In this document: in pieces, positions 1 through 4,781 of the stretch
Layout: each line of letters opens with the position of its first letter
Numbering within the stretch: position 1 is the first letter of the stretch
NCBI GenBank assembly: GCA_021801885.1
Contig: JAKABL010000043.1
Coordinates: forward strand, 1 to 5,152
Direction of reading: 5' to 3'
Length of the DNA: 5,152 nt
Source: a bacterium
GTDB lineage: Bacteria > Patescibacteriota > Minisyncoccia > UBA6257 > 2-01-FULL-56-20
Program-made: the position numbers and the translations under genes
The notes under the pieces: model-generated
Told to the model about the DNA's origin: nothing
What the model saw: the letters and a program-made list of their open reading frames with translations, nothing else
Database searches by the model: none

Positions 1-1
1 T

Positions 2-652
2 TATGTGGCGGTAAAGAACGGCGGCACGCTGCCTTCGGAGGGGGAAGTGATGGCCTGGTTCGAGCAGTATCTTGTGCGGCAAGGGCTGAATGATCATGAT
101 TTTCAGGCGATGCTGAAGCGCGGCACGAAGGCGCTGCCTCCGTTCTATGCGCGCGCCAAAAACACTTTTTCTCCGGATGACATTTCCGAGCGTGATTTTC
201 ATGATCAGGGGGTAATGATCGGCAGCGCTCCGCTTACGGGGAAGATCGATCGCATGACGATCAACGAGAAGGAAAAATCGATTCTCGTGGGCGACTTCAA
301 GACGGGACGTGCGTTGAGCGACTGGAAGCCGAACGACGACCGCGGCAAAATCAAGGCATGGAAATATCGGGGCCAGCTGGCATTCTATAAGCTTCTCGTC
401 GAGCACTCCCGAGAATTCGGAGGGGCATACACCATGGATCGGGGAGTCATTCAATTCGTGGAGCCCAGGGACATTCAGCCTCCGGAGCTTTTGCTCACCA
501 TCGAACCTTCCGAAGTCGATCGTCTCAAAACCCTTATCGGCATCGTATACCAGAAGATTCAAAACCTCGACTTCCCGAATACCAATGCCTACTCCAAAGA
601 TTTTCGCGGCATTCAGTCCTTTGAGGAAGATCTGCTGAGCGGGAACGCATGA
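2..652 (+). CDS. UvrD/RecB-type helicase-nuclease, C-terminal PD-(D/E)XK nuclease part (5' end outside window)
   Basis: The frame is open to the left edge (a Tyr codon precedes the first possible GTG at 5), so this is read as the tail of a longer gene. The visible 216 residues carry the RecB/AddB-family nuclease signature. GKIDR is at about residues 79-83 counted from the GTG at 5, VGDFKTG at about 95-101 supplies the D-x-K catalytic pair (D97, K99), and YRGQLAFYKLL at about 121-131 matches the QxxxY motif of this family. In known proteins this domain follows a superfamily 1 UvrD/AddAB-like helicase and cuts DNA ends during recombinational repair in the cytoplasm. That a helicase lies upstream is inferred from the family and not seen here. 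The ending (FRGIQSFEEDLL) resembles Parcubacteria UvrD-like proteins as I remember them. The stop overlaps the start of the next small gene as ATGA, so the two may be translationally coupled. Confidence 0.8.
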   Translation, partial: YVAVKNGGTLPSEGEVMAWFEQYLVRQGLNDHDFQAMLKRGTKALPPFYARAKNTFSPDDISERDFHDQGVMIGSAPLTGKIDRMTINEKEKSILVGDFKTGRALSDWKPNDDRGKIKAWKYRGQLAFYKLLVEHSREFGGAYTMDRGVIQFVEPRDIQPPELLLTIEPSEVDRLKTLIGIVYQKIQNLDFPNTNAYSKDFRGIQSFEEDLLSGNA

Positions 653-753
653 AGATGGAGCTGATCAAGGTCACTCCGGATCGCGGCGTAACGTCCAAGG
701 CGTGCATCCCGCAGTGCGGTCCGGACTGTCAGCCGGCCTGCATCCCTGCCTGA
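649..753 (+). CDS. Small CxPx-repeat peptide, candidate RiPP precursor (34 aa)
   Basis: The ATG overlaps the preceding stop (ATGA). The 34-residue product has a leader-like N-terminal half with charged residues (MKMELIKVTPDRGVTSKA) and then exactly four C-x-P-x tetrads, CIPQ-CGPD-CQPA-CIPA, ending at the stop. Tandem CXXX repeats at a C-terminus are the hallmark of CXXX-repeat peptides, which in established NCBIfam/TIGRFAM systems are substrates of a radical-SAM/SPASM maturase that probably installs cysteine cross-links. A SPASM-domain remnant lies about 900 bp downstream, which supports the reading. A strong terminator begins 21 bp after the stop, so this is the last gene of its transcript. 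An alternative start is the ATG at 655 (32 aa). No convincing Shine-Dalgarno is seen for either, so coupling to the upstream gene is likely. The role as precursor and the modification are inferred. It could also be a small metal-binding or disulfide-bonded peptide. Confidence 0.65.
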   Translation: MKMELIKVTPDRGVTSKACIPQCGPDCQPACIPA

Positions 754-774
754 TGCTTTGCTCACTACCGTAAC

Positions 775-804
775 CGGCGCCTTTTTTCTGGGAGGCGCCG
801 TTTT
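775..804 (+). terminator. Rho-independent terminator after the CxPx peptide gene
   Basis: A perfect 7-bp GC-rich stem, CGGCGCC (775-781) with GGCGCCG (794-800), closes a 12-nt loop and is followed directly by TTTT (801-804). It serves the plus-strand transcript (nuclease gene plus peptide). It also sits just past the stop of the convergent peptidase gene at 803, but on the minus strand no U-run follows the stem, so termination of that transcript here is doubtful. Confidence 0.75.
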
Positions 805-1612
805 AATGCCACTCCGCCCACCAACCGAGCGCCGAGGGCATTCGCACAAGCTTTTCGCCGCGCCACTTTCGCCTCATCCGTTTCTCAAACTGATAGATAT
901 TCTCATCGCGCGACCGCAGATACTTCTTCCAGTCGGGAAGGAGTTTTTTATTTAGCCCGACGAGATAGCGGTGTCCCATTGGGATGCCTTTTTCCTTGAA
1001 ATAGGCTCCTCCGCCATTCAGGCGAATGCGCAGTTCATTATCGCACGCAAGCTCGATGAGCGAATGCATGAGATGCGGCGACCAGCGGGTATCCACGGTG
1101 ACATGGTGCATGATCTCGTGCCAAAGATACACCGTCGCATAATTCTTCCATTCATCGGGATGCGACCAGGTGATCGCATGTTCCTCAAGGTAGGATCTGC
1201 CGTGGGATAGCCGCGGGTGCGAAATATAGATCGTGATTTCTCGGTCGATTTTTGAAAGATCGATCCCCGTGATATCGCTCAGATGGCGGAGGGACGACGC
1301 ATAATTCTTCTTCCACTGCGATTCCACGGCGCGTCCGTATCGTTCCGCCTGGCGGAACAACGCGGTGAATTGAGGAGTCCGATAGAGCGTCGCAAGGTTT
1401 TTATCAACGTTCGCCGTTCCCGCGCGGACGCCACGCTCGAGTCCCTCTTCGATAATCAAGGCCTCGAGATTCTGGGAGAGTATCTGGTAGAAGTGCGGGT
1501 CGATTTCCCAAGCCTTCTTTTTCAGTTTCCAAAACGGGGGATAATGCGAATAGCTCTTGAGAATGTCCTGCAGGACGAAGTCTTTTTTGACGACAAATTT
1601 CAAGGCGATCAT
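803..1612 (-). CDS. Putative HExxH zinc metallopeptidase-like protein
   Basis: The protein is 269 residues from the ATG at 1612. It has a clear zinc-protease motif HEIMHH at about residues 165-170 (first and fifth positions His, second Glu). An E-L-A-C-D segment follows 18 residues after the second zinc-ligand His. HExxH followed by ExxxD at this distance is the gluzincin arrangement (thermolysin-like), giving two His and one Glu as zinc ligands. No signal peptide or membrane segment is visible, so a cytoplasmic protein is expected. The C-terminus is basic, then Trp-rich (WWAEWH). The reading frame can extend to a TTG at 1648, but that TTG is the -35 box of a good promoter whose -10 ends 6 bp before the ATG at 1612, so 1612 is chosen and the mRNA is probably leaderless. 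Substrate and family are unknown to me. The gene is convergent with the peptide gene and divergent from the SPASM remnant. Confidence 0.75.
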   Translation of the reverse strand: MIALKFVVKKDFVLQDILKSYSHYPPFWKLKKKAWEIDPHFYQILSQNLEALIIEEGLERGVRAGTANVDKNLATLYRTPQFTALFRQAERYGRAVESQWKKNYASSLRHLSDITGIDLSKIDREITIYISHPRLSHGRSYLEEHAITWSHPDEWKNYATVYLWHEIMHHVTVDTRWSPHLMHSLIELACDNELRIRLNGGGAYFKEKGIPMGHRYLVGLNKKLLPDWKKYLRSRDENIYQFEKRMRRKWRGEKLVRMPSALGWWAEWH

Positions 1613-1618
1613 GGCTTG

Positions 1619-1648
1619 ATTATGGGATGTTCGAAAGGGAGAAGTCAA
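1619..1648 (-). promoter_or_regulatory. Sigma70-type promoter of the peptidase gene, leaderless start
   Basis: On the minus strand TTGACT (1648-1643, 5/6 match to the consensus -35) and CATAAT (1624-1619, 5/6 match to -10) are separated by 18 bp. Only six bases lie between the -10 box and the ATG at 1612, so transcription starting at the usual 7 bp would begin at the A of the start codon. Confidence 0.65.
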
Positions 1649-1801
1649 ATTGACTCACAAAATGTCGTCTGCCGCGACTGCGAATATCGCTATGCGTGCG
1701 CAGATTGCAGGCCGAGGGCCGTTTCGGGAGCCGAGGGATCCTTCGTGACAAAACCCAAAGAATACCTCCACAATCCCTATGCGGGAGTGTGGGAGAAATA
1801 G
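1649..1801 (+). pseudogene. 3' remnant of a radical-SAM peptide maturase (SPASM domain)
   Basis: The last 50 codons before the TAG at 1799-1801 encode C-R-D-C-E-Y-R-Y-A-C-A-D-C-R-P, i.e. C-x2-C-x5-C-x2-C, then KPKEYLHNPYAGVWE. This matches the C-terminal end of SPASM domains in radical-SAM peptide maturases of the CXXX-repeat and grasp-with-SPASM kinds, where the cysteines bind auxiliary iron-sulfur clusters. In those families, as I recall them, the late segment reads KP-x-x-C-x-YNPY. Here that Cys is Tyr, so one expected ligand is missing. The radical-SAM CxxxCxxC barrel is absent. Upstream, the frame runs antisense to the peptidase gene and shows no maturase motifs, so the gene is truncated at about 1640-1660. 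An in-frame ATG at 1622 would allow a 59-residue product, but it lies inside the peptidase promoter and has no ribosome site. A decayed 3' end is the best reading. An intact terminator follows. Confidence 0.65.
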
Positions 1802-1807
1802 CATCAC

Positions 1808-1833
1808 GGGCGCTCAGCAATGGGCGTCTTTTT
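1808..1833 (+). terminator. Rho-independent terminator after the SPASM remnant
   Basis: Bases 1808-1816 (GGGCGCTCA) pair with 1821-1829 (TGGGCGTCT) over nine pairs, including three G-U wobbles. The loop is a GCAA (GNRA) tetraloop at 1817-1820, and the hairpin runs into a T-tract (1829-1833). It starts 6 bp after the TAG of the remnant, so it is probably the original terminator of the lost maturase gene. Confidence 0.6.
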
Positions 1834-1900
1834 CTATCTTTTTAATTCATGGCCGGGGTGATATTCTTCTTATAGAATTCCCGAAGGGAACACGAAGAGC

Positions 1901-2104
1901 GTGGGTGCCGCCCTCGAAAAGCTCGTGGTGGACGTGGCAGGGGAGATCCGGGACCTGGCCTTCTGGAACAAAGGATGCCATGAGCCGGACTACGAATACT
2001 GTAAGCTGAGAGAGGGGATGGGGGGAAGGAAAGGGTTGATATATCAAAATGGGGAGCCGCTAAGTTTTCGGGTGACCATTAATACCGAACCGGAGAGAAT
2101 ATAA
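1901..2104 (+). CDS. Doubtful small hypothetical ORF (67 aa)
   Basis: A GTG-started frame of 67 codons encodes an unrecognised mixed-charge protein, beginning MGAALEKLVVDVAGEIRDLAF and ending VTINTEPERI. AAGGGA at 1884-1889 lies 11 bp upstream and could be a ribosome site. The frame is open back to 1862. A TATAGA at 1871-1876 resembles a -10 box but has no -35 partner. After the TAA at 2102-2104 the same frame stays open to a TAG at 2240-2242 and includes a further ATG at 2144, so this may be a decayed gene interrupted by a stop. No motif is recognised, and it could be non-coding. Confidence 0.25.
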   Translation: MGAALEKLVVDVAGEIRDLAFWNKGCHEPDYEYCKLREGMGGRKGLIYQNGEPLSFRVTINTEPERI

Positions 2105-2250
2105 CTTTCCATCACTGGGCTTATTACAATAGCTTCTTACTTTATGGGATATGCCCGACTTCAGGCCGCCCGGAACGTTCCACGTTTGGATTTCGGTGGA
2201 GAGAAATACGTCGATGTCGTGCTGACGATTACTGAAGTCTAGGATTCGAG
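2105..2250. other. Intergenic stretch with no supported gene
   Basis: This segment continues the frame of the doubtful ORF above past its stop. A 32-codon frame from the ATG at 2144 to 2242 (starting MGYARLQAAR) shows no recognisable motif, ribosome site or promoter. I see no tRNA-like or other RNA structure. It ends exactly where the remnant of the right-edge gene begins. Confidence 0.4.
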
Positions 2251-2322
2251 CTACATCCTCCTCGCATCATACGCCCAATGCGGTAAGGCCTGCCGTTGCT
2301 TCGTGTGGCAGGTGAAATCGCC
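2251..2322. repeat. Left 72-bp direct repeat flanking the R-M island
   Basis: Matches 4710-4781 in the same orientation at 68 of 72 positions. The four mismatches (2258, 2282, 2283, 2296) are all transitions. Past 2322 nucleotide identity falls sharply (about 16 of the next 29) although the encoded residues remain similar. Confidence 0.85.
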
Positions 2323-2346
2323 CGCCCTGCAGTTCTTCCGGATGCG
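2251..2346 (-). pseudogene. Decayed duplicate of the 3' end of the right-edge conserved gene
   Basis: Read on the minus strand, these 96 bases encode 31 residues and a TAG. The residues are RIRKNCRAGDFTC followed by HTKQRQALPHWAYDARRM. They align with the last residues of the gene ending at 4710 (VRKNCRPGDFTC, HTKQRQALLHWAYDARKM). Differences include A for P, P for L in the HWAYD block and R for K. Upstream of RIRKNC the homology stops and the sequence turns AT-rich, so only the tail of the gene is present. A lone Pro within an otherwise conserved block suggests drift without selection. It marks the left border of the restriction-modification island. Confidence 0.75.
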
Positions 2347-2381
2347 GCCCCTTATAAAATTAAAAAATCATTAAATCGAGC

Positions 2382-2410
2382 TTGGAATTACAAAAGAAGT
2401 GTCGTAAAAT
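2382..2410 (+). promoter_or_regulatory. Probable promoter of the methyltransferase gene
   Basis: TTGGAA (2382-2387, 4/6 match to -35) and TAAAAT (2405-2410, 5/6 match to -10) are spaced by 17 bp. Expected initiation near 2417 leaves about six untranslated bases before the ATG at 2423 and no room for a Shine-Dalgarno site, so the mRNA would be nearly leaderless. The region is AT-rich, so a chance match is possible. Confidence 0.5.
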
Positions 2411-2422
2411 TGTACAAAAAGC

Positions 2423-3907
2423 ATGGTTGAAAGGAAGAATATTCAAGATAAGAAGTATATTTTAGGGCAGTTTTTTACCCCACTGCACATTTGTGATCGG
2501 CTTATCTCCGAAGTCGATTTTGGGGGCGCATTAGTAATAGAACCGTCATTTGGAACTGGTAACTTTTTGGAAGCGTTAAAAAATCTGCCCAACGAGAAAA
2601 TCGGCTTGGAATTGGATAGCGAGATTTTTTCCGATAAACTTTCGGATAAAAAGACAAAATTGATCAATGGCAATTTTTATGATTTTACTATTAAAACGAA
2701 TAAAAAATTAATTTTTGTCGGCAATCCTCCCTATCGAACGCCCGCATATTCACTGAGTACTCATAAGAGCTTCATTTCAAAACTTACCAAAAAGTATAGC
2801 GTATTGGGCATGAGAGAAGAGGCCGTGTTCTTTATATTGCATACTATTGATCTTATTCGGATAAATGGTGCTGGTGGCGAGATTCATTATATTGTTCCAG
2901 CTTCATTATTAAAAAATAATTCTAAATTCTTTACGAGGTTCAAGGAGTTTCTAAAAGAGCAGTGTCACTTTATAAAGATCACGCCCATAAAAGGCATGGA
3001 GTTTGAAGGTGTGGCTCAGGATTTAATCTTTTTATCATTAGAGTTAAAAAAGGAGGCAAGTATGCCAGGATCAACGTTATGGTCAACGAATAAAAATAAT
3101 CAAGAATTTGTTTCCGTTGGTGGAAATGAAGTTTCGCTTGATGATTACCTTTGTCTGAAAACGGAAGGGGCAATTCCATTTCAAAAGATTTTTAAAGAGA
3201 CCTATTTAGGCTCTGTGCCTTGCGAGAGCTTGTTGATGTCTGTTGAAGGGGAGAGTCGCGAAGATTTTCAGAAGCGACTTTGTGCTATCATCGCAGATAA
3301 AAATATCACCACCGAAAAGCTCTATAAAAATTTACAATTTAACGGAAAATTCCATTTGAAGATTTTTCGTGGGCCAAAGGAATCATTGCCAGTGCAAAAT
3401 AAGCTAGAGAAGATATTGTCTTACGTCCACAACATTCAAGAAAAAGACGGGATATTGCAAGACTTTTTAAATATCGCGCATTATAAAGAAATAAATGTGC
3501 GTAAAGGAGTCCGGTACTATTTTAGATGCGAGAAATTAAAGAAGAAGAAAAATTTTGTATACGAAATAAATCCGAATCCAGGAAAATCGTTTTACTTCAC
3601 TGGCAATCCCTCTCACAGTTCTACTGACTACTTTGGATTTTGTAATTACGATTGCAATCGTAATGTTTCGCCGGGAGCCAATCGCACTGTCCCAATCGAA
3701 GGGATAGAGAATAATTTAACAGATTATTTTAAAGACTGGTGGCGATCCAATACCAATGAGCCCCTCTCAGAAATATTTAATTATATAATGTTTGTTGCGA
3801 AAACAAGCTGGTATAAGGATATGAAAAAGAAAAACAAACGTTTTTACTTTGCGATTCCAACCGAATTTATTTCTCGCGAGCAGCGCTCTAGCGGCAAAAT
3901 AGGCTAA
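2423..3907 (+). CDS. Type II DNA N6-adenine methyltransferase (gamma class)
   Basis: This 494-residue enzyme transfers a methyl group from S-adenosylmethionine to the N6 of adenine in its target site, protecting the host DNA from the partner nuclease. Motif X GQFFTP is at about residues 15-20. Motif I IEPSFGTGNF, the SAM-binding loop, is at about 39-48. Motif II GLELD is at about 61-65, and the catalytic motif IV NPPY is at about 101-104. The order X-I-IV with a long C-terminal region is that of gamma-class enzymes such as M.TaqI. Residues from about 200 on should hold the target-recognition domain, so the recognition sequence cannot be read. The ATG at 2423 is chosen because motif X follows closely and the promoter lies just upstream. 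The gene is AT-rich, unlike its neighbours on both sides, which indicates transfer. Its stop overlaps the stop of the convergent endonuclease gene by 4 bp. Confidence 0.92.
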   Translation: MVERKNIQDKKYILGQFFTPLHICDRLISEVDFGGALVIEPSFGTGNFLEALKNLPNEKIGLELDSEIFSDKLSDKKTKLINGNFYDFTIKTNKKLIFVGNPPYRTPAYSLSTHKSFISKLTKKYSVLGMREEAVFFILHTIDLIRINGAGGEIHYIVPASLLKNNSKFFTRFKEFLKEQCHFIKITPIKGMEFEGVAQDLIFLSLELKKEASMPGSTLWSTNKNNQEFVSVGGNEVSLDDYLCLKTEGAIPFQKIFKETYLGSVPCESLLMSVEGESREDFQKRLCAIIADKNITTEKLYKNLQFNGKFHLKIFRGPKESLPVQNKLEKILSYVHNIQEKDGILQDFLNIAHYKEINVRKGVRYYFRCEKLKKKKNFVYEINPNPGKSFYFTGNPSHSSTDYFGFCNYDCNRNVSPGANRTVPIEGIENNLTDYFKDWWRSNTNEPLSEIFNYIMFVAKTSWYKDMKKKNKRFYFAIPTEFISREQRSSGKIG

Positions 3908-4614
3908 TTCTTGGATTCTGGCAAAATCCAATCCGGGCCTAGTACATCAAGCCTCATTTCAATTTCCTTTTTGAGTTTTGCAAACGAGAAGGCTTTGGCC
4001 TTGAGGCTGGAATACTTGATATCTGGTTCAAAATAACTGGCACGAGATAAGATTTGGCCAACATTAGCCTGTCCTTCTGTTTTGTGTCCTCGGTGTTGGG
4101 CGCTCAGCAGAATCTTTCCGGGCTCTCTGTTCTCCATTTTGGGTGTCGTACTAAACAATTTTGAAGGGACCAAGAATAAACGTTCAGCATCTCCATAAAG
4201 AATATGAAAAATGAAACAATCACATTCGGATGGCTTTACCTGCTGAAACGATCCACCAATATGTAATTTCGTTTGTGGCGTAAGGTTTACTATCCGCGAA
4301 CCTATATAATCGGTCGATTCTCCCTTGAGAGCTTTTAGGGATTTTATTTCTATCTTTTCTCCGAGTTTGCTTATAGCGTCATAATCAGAGCCGCTCATAT
4401 TTTTAGAGAGGTCCGAAAAGCTATCAATAATTCTCTGTTGAATTTTTAAGCCATAACTTTGGCCTGTTCCTGTAATGAATAAATTATAATTTGGGAATCG
4501 ATCGAGCATTCTCGAATTATGGCCATCGATAATAGCGATTAAAGAAGCGAGATCCTCGGCAGAAACGTTGCCATGCCCTTTCACTTCGTCAGACATAAAA
4601 GATAGCTGATCCAT
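3904..4614 (-). CDS. Putative type II restriction endonuclease, PD-(D/E)XK fold
   Basis: The 236-residue protein has a PD-(D/E)XK-like active site. SGSDYDAI at about residues 74-81 supplies Asp (D77 or D79), and EIK at 89-91 supplies the E-x-K pair. A following segment with KPSECDCFIFHILY at about 127-140 resembles the next core strand of such nucleases. Size and position next to a gamma-class adenine methyltransferase fit the restriction partner that cuts unmethylated DNA in the cytoplasm. I cannot assign a known specificity or a named subfamily, and it might instead be another nuclease. The ATG at 4614 is supported by a near-consensus promoter about 35 bp upstream. No good Shine-Dalgarno is seen (AAAAAGG lies too far away). 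The gene is convergent with the methyltransferase (4-bp overlap) and lies downstream, in the same direction, of the conserved right-edge gene. Confidence 0.8.
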   Translation of the reverse strand: MDQLSFMSDEVKGHGNVSAEDLASLIAIIDGHNSRMLDRFPNYNLFITGTGQSYGLKIQQRIIDSFSDLSKNMSGSDYDAISKLGEKIEIKSLKALKGESTDYIGSRIVNLTPQTKLHIGGSFQQVKPSECDCFIFHILYGDAERLFLVPSKLFSTTPKMENREPGKILLSAQHRGHKTEGQANVGQILSRASYFEPDIKYSSLKAKAFSFAKLKKEIEMRLDVLGPDWILPESKN

Positions 4615-4647
4615 GGGATGTTCTAGATGCCTTTTTGATGTAAAAAC

Positions 4648-4676
4648 ATTATACGAAAAGTCGATCCATTTGTGAA
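4648..4676 (-). promoter_or_regulatory. Near-consensus sigma70 promoter of the endonuclease gene
   Basis: On the minus strand TTCACA (4676-4671, 5/6 match to -35) and TATAAT (4653-4648, 6/6) are spaced by exactly 17 bp. Initiation would fall near 4641, giving a leader of about 27 nt before the ATG at 4614. It is clearly stronger than the promoter proposed for the methyltransferase. Confidence 0.7.
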
Positions 4677-4699
4677 GGACATCTTATAATTTCACAAAT
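4668..4699. promoter_or_regulatory. Inverted repeat overlapping the endonuclease -35 box, candidate operator
   Basis: ATTTGTGAA (4668-4676) and TTCACAAAT (4691-4699) form a perfect 9-bp inverted repeat with a 14-bp spacer. The half-site centres are 23 bp apart, about two helical turns, as suits a dimeric DNA-binding protein. One arm contains the whole -35 hexamer, so binding would repress the endonuclease gene. No controller (C) protein is encoded in the window. The repeat also lies 11-42 bp past the stop of the right-edge gene, so it could instead be a weak hairpin, but no T-run follows. Confidence 0.5.
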
Positions 4700-4709
4700 A
4701 GGGCTTGCT

Positions 4710-4781
4710 CTACATCTTCCTCGCATCATACGCCCAATGCAATAAGGCCTGCCGCTGCTTCGTGTGGCAGGTGAAATCGCC
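4710..4781. repeat. Right 72-bp direct repeat flanking the R-M island
   Basis: Second copy of the repeat at 2251-2322, same orientation, 68/72 identical. Here it forms the last 24 codons, stop included, of the intact conserved gene, so this copy is the functional end and the left copy the remnant. Confidence 0.85.

Larger units (their letters stand above)
2347..4709. mobile_element. AT-rich restriction-modification island between direct repeats
   Basis: The segment between the two repeats is visibly AT-rich, while both flanks are GC-rich, and the change falls at the repeat ends. It contains only the methyltransferase and endonuclease genes with their control regions. No integrase, transposase or terminal inverted repeat is present. 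The layout (intact gene end, island, remnant gene end) fits a single crossover of a circular molecule carrying a homologous gene tail, or site-specific insertion at a 3' gene end by an enzyme encoded elsewhere. Island status is inferred from composition and repeats. Confidence 0.6.

Noticed and set aside
758..1210. Plus-strand frames at 758-955 and 971-1210
   Set aside because: Both are shadows opposite the peptidase gene, without motifs.
1283..1648. Upstream part of the 172-codon plus-strand frame that ends in the SPASM motif
   Set aside because: It runs antisense to the HExxH peptidase gene and shows no maturase motif. Only the part after about 1649 resembles a SPASM domain.
1613..1648. 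TTG at 1648 as start of the peptidase gene, adding 12 residues
   Set aside because: The TTG is the first half of a TTGACT -35 box and there is no ribosome site before it. The ATG at 1612 fits the promoter.
2443..3179. Minus-strand frames within the methyltransferase gene (2443-2673 and 2979-3179)
   Set aside because: They are opposite a gene with a full set of methyltransferase motifs and have no recognisable content.
4668..4699. The inverted repeat as terminator of the right-edge gene
   Set aside because: The stem is AT-rich, the loop is 14 nt, and no T-run follows on the minus strand. The -35 overlap makes an operator more plausible.
2251..4781. The two 72-bp repeats as an insertion-sequence end pair or CRISPR repeat
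   Set aside because: They are direct, only two copies exist, they lie about 2.4 kb apart and encode a protein tail. No transposase or spacer pattern is present.
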